Positions 5,151-5,549 of a stretch of 5,549 nucleotides of DNA are shown one piece after another (the first letter of the stretch is position 1; the number at the start of each line of letters is the position of its first letter). A model generated the notes under the pieces. The model worked only from the letters and a program-made list of their open reading frames with translations, searched no databases and was not told the origin of the DNA. Source of the stretch: Bacillota bacterium (lineage in GTDB: Bacteria > Bacillota_B > Desulfitobacteriia > Desulfitobacteriales > Desulfitobacteriaceae); assembly GCA_021779415.1 (NCBI GenBank), contig JAJYAS010000275.1, forward strand, positions 1-5,549, in the 5' to 3' direction. The translations under genes were made by a program, and so were the position numbers.

Positions 5151-5208
5151 AATATAAAAAGAGAAAGGTAAAGGGACAGGTTAAACCTGTTTCTTTACCT
5201 TTCTCTTT
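5151..5208 (+). terminator. Bidirectional terminator between convergent genes
   Basis: A very long hairpin: 16 perfect pairs (5158-5173 with 5193-5208), two G-U pairs (5174-5175 with 5191-5192) and six perfect pairs (5176-5181 with 5185-5190) around the loop TAA. The G-U pairs form only in the plus-strand RNA; the minus-strand RNA has an AA/CC mismatch there. The minus-strand product is followed by TTTTTATATTTC, so it also serves the histidine phosphatase gene. It therefore ends both convergent transcripts. Confidence 0.9.
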
Positions 5209-5218
5209 AACAGCAAGT

Positions 5219-5549
5219 TCACTTCTCTTCTAATCCCTCTAAATGCTGACAATCCCCAACGAGAGATGGTATCCATTGCGGACCATCGACCTCAAAAATA
5301 TTCAAGGCGGTATTATGTTGCCACGGTGATTTCGCCCACTCGTGAACCTCAAAGCCCAGCGCTTTCGTCACGAGTAGTTTTAGCGTCAAACCATGAGTCA
5401 CAAGACAGACCGTCTCCCCAGCATGGTTCTTGATAATGCTCTGCAAAGAGTTCCAGGCTCTTTCCAAAACCATCTCCATGTTTTCCCCGCCCGGAGCAGT
5501 GACTAAGTGCGGTTCCACGTCCCAGATCTTAAATACATCTGGATTGGCA
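5219..5549 (-). CDS. Histidine phosphatase (phosphoglycerate mutase-like), C-terminal part
   Basis: The frame is open from the right edge to TGA at 5219-5221, giving 109 visible residues; a GTG at 5518 is internal, not the start. Family members are about 200 residues, so roughly the N-terminal half, including the phosphohistidine RHG motif, lies outside the window. The visible part has PGGEN (19-23) with the conserved acidic E22, a helix, then VCLVTHGLTLKLLVTKALG (47-65) with the second active-site His H52 in the THG motif, and WQHNTALNIFEVDG (76-89), typical of the last strand. These enzymes remove phosphate through a phosphohistidine. Phosphoglycerate mutase-like phosphatase, alpha-ribazole phosphatase and broad-specificity sugar phosphatase cannot be told apart here. 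It converges on the lipoprotein gene across the shared terminator, and no other neighbour is visible to hint at its pathway. Confidence 0.9.
   Translation of the reverse strand, partial: ANPDVFKIWDVEPHLVTAPGGENMEMVLERAWNSLQSIIKNHAGETVCLVTHGLTLKLLVTKALGFEVHEWAKSPWQHNTALNIFEVDGPQWIPSLVGDCQHLEGLEEK

Overview
The window looks like chromosomal DNA of a low-to-medium GC Gram-positive, probably a spore-forming clostridium of the Desulfosporosinus/Desulfitobacterium type. The clues are strong AGGAGG-type ribosome binding sites, GTG and TTG start candidates, a lipobox lipoprotein, a Bacillus-type Fur and a YkuS (UPF0180) protein. The genus is an inference from gene content; no ribosomal marker is present.

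Layout, left to right. A minus-strand gene of unknown function runs off the left edge (its N-terminus starts at 180). After a 230-bp gap come four minus-strand genes, described here from low to high coordinate: a Fur-family metal regulator (435-884) with a clear sigma-A promoter; a 41-residue small protein (1062-1187) with one hydrophobic segment and a Pro/Tyr tail; a YkuS-family protein (1324-1563); and a large membrane-anchored M28 zinc metallopeptidase (1638-3947). Strong hairpin terminators follow ykuS (1254-1290) and the small gene (1002-1042), and a weaker one overlaps the 3' end of fur, so the small gene and fur each appear to be separate units. The peptidase and ykuS, 74 bp apart with no terminator between, may share a transcript. 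Diverging from the peptidase is a plus-strand phospholipase D-like lipoprotein (4089-5123). It ends at a 24-bp-stem bidirectional terminator that it shares with a convergent minus-strand histidine phosphatase, cut by the right edge.

How the genes fit together. The divergent pair both act outside the cytoplasmic membrane: a peptidase domain anchored by nine or so membrane segments, and a lipid-anchored HKD-type protein. Shared regulation is possible but unproven. A Fur-box-like sequence (14 of 19 positions) overlaps the putative -10 of the lipoprotein gene, which would link it to the fur gene in this window. 

Most of the window is ordinary chromosome. The points most worth a second look are the small gene, the peptidase with an architecture resembling eukaryotic ER metallopeptidase 1, and the lipoprotein whose second HKD motif has lost its catalytic residues. 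I see no mobile element, CRISPR array, tRNA or rRNA, and no convincing unknown multi-gene system.
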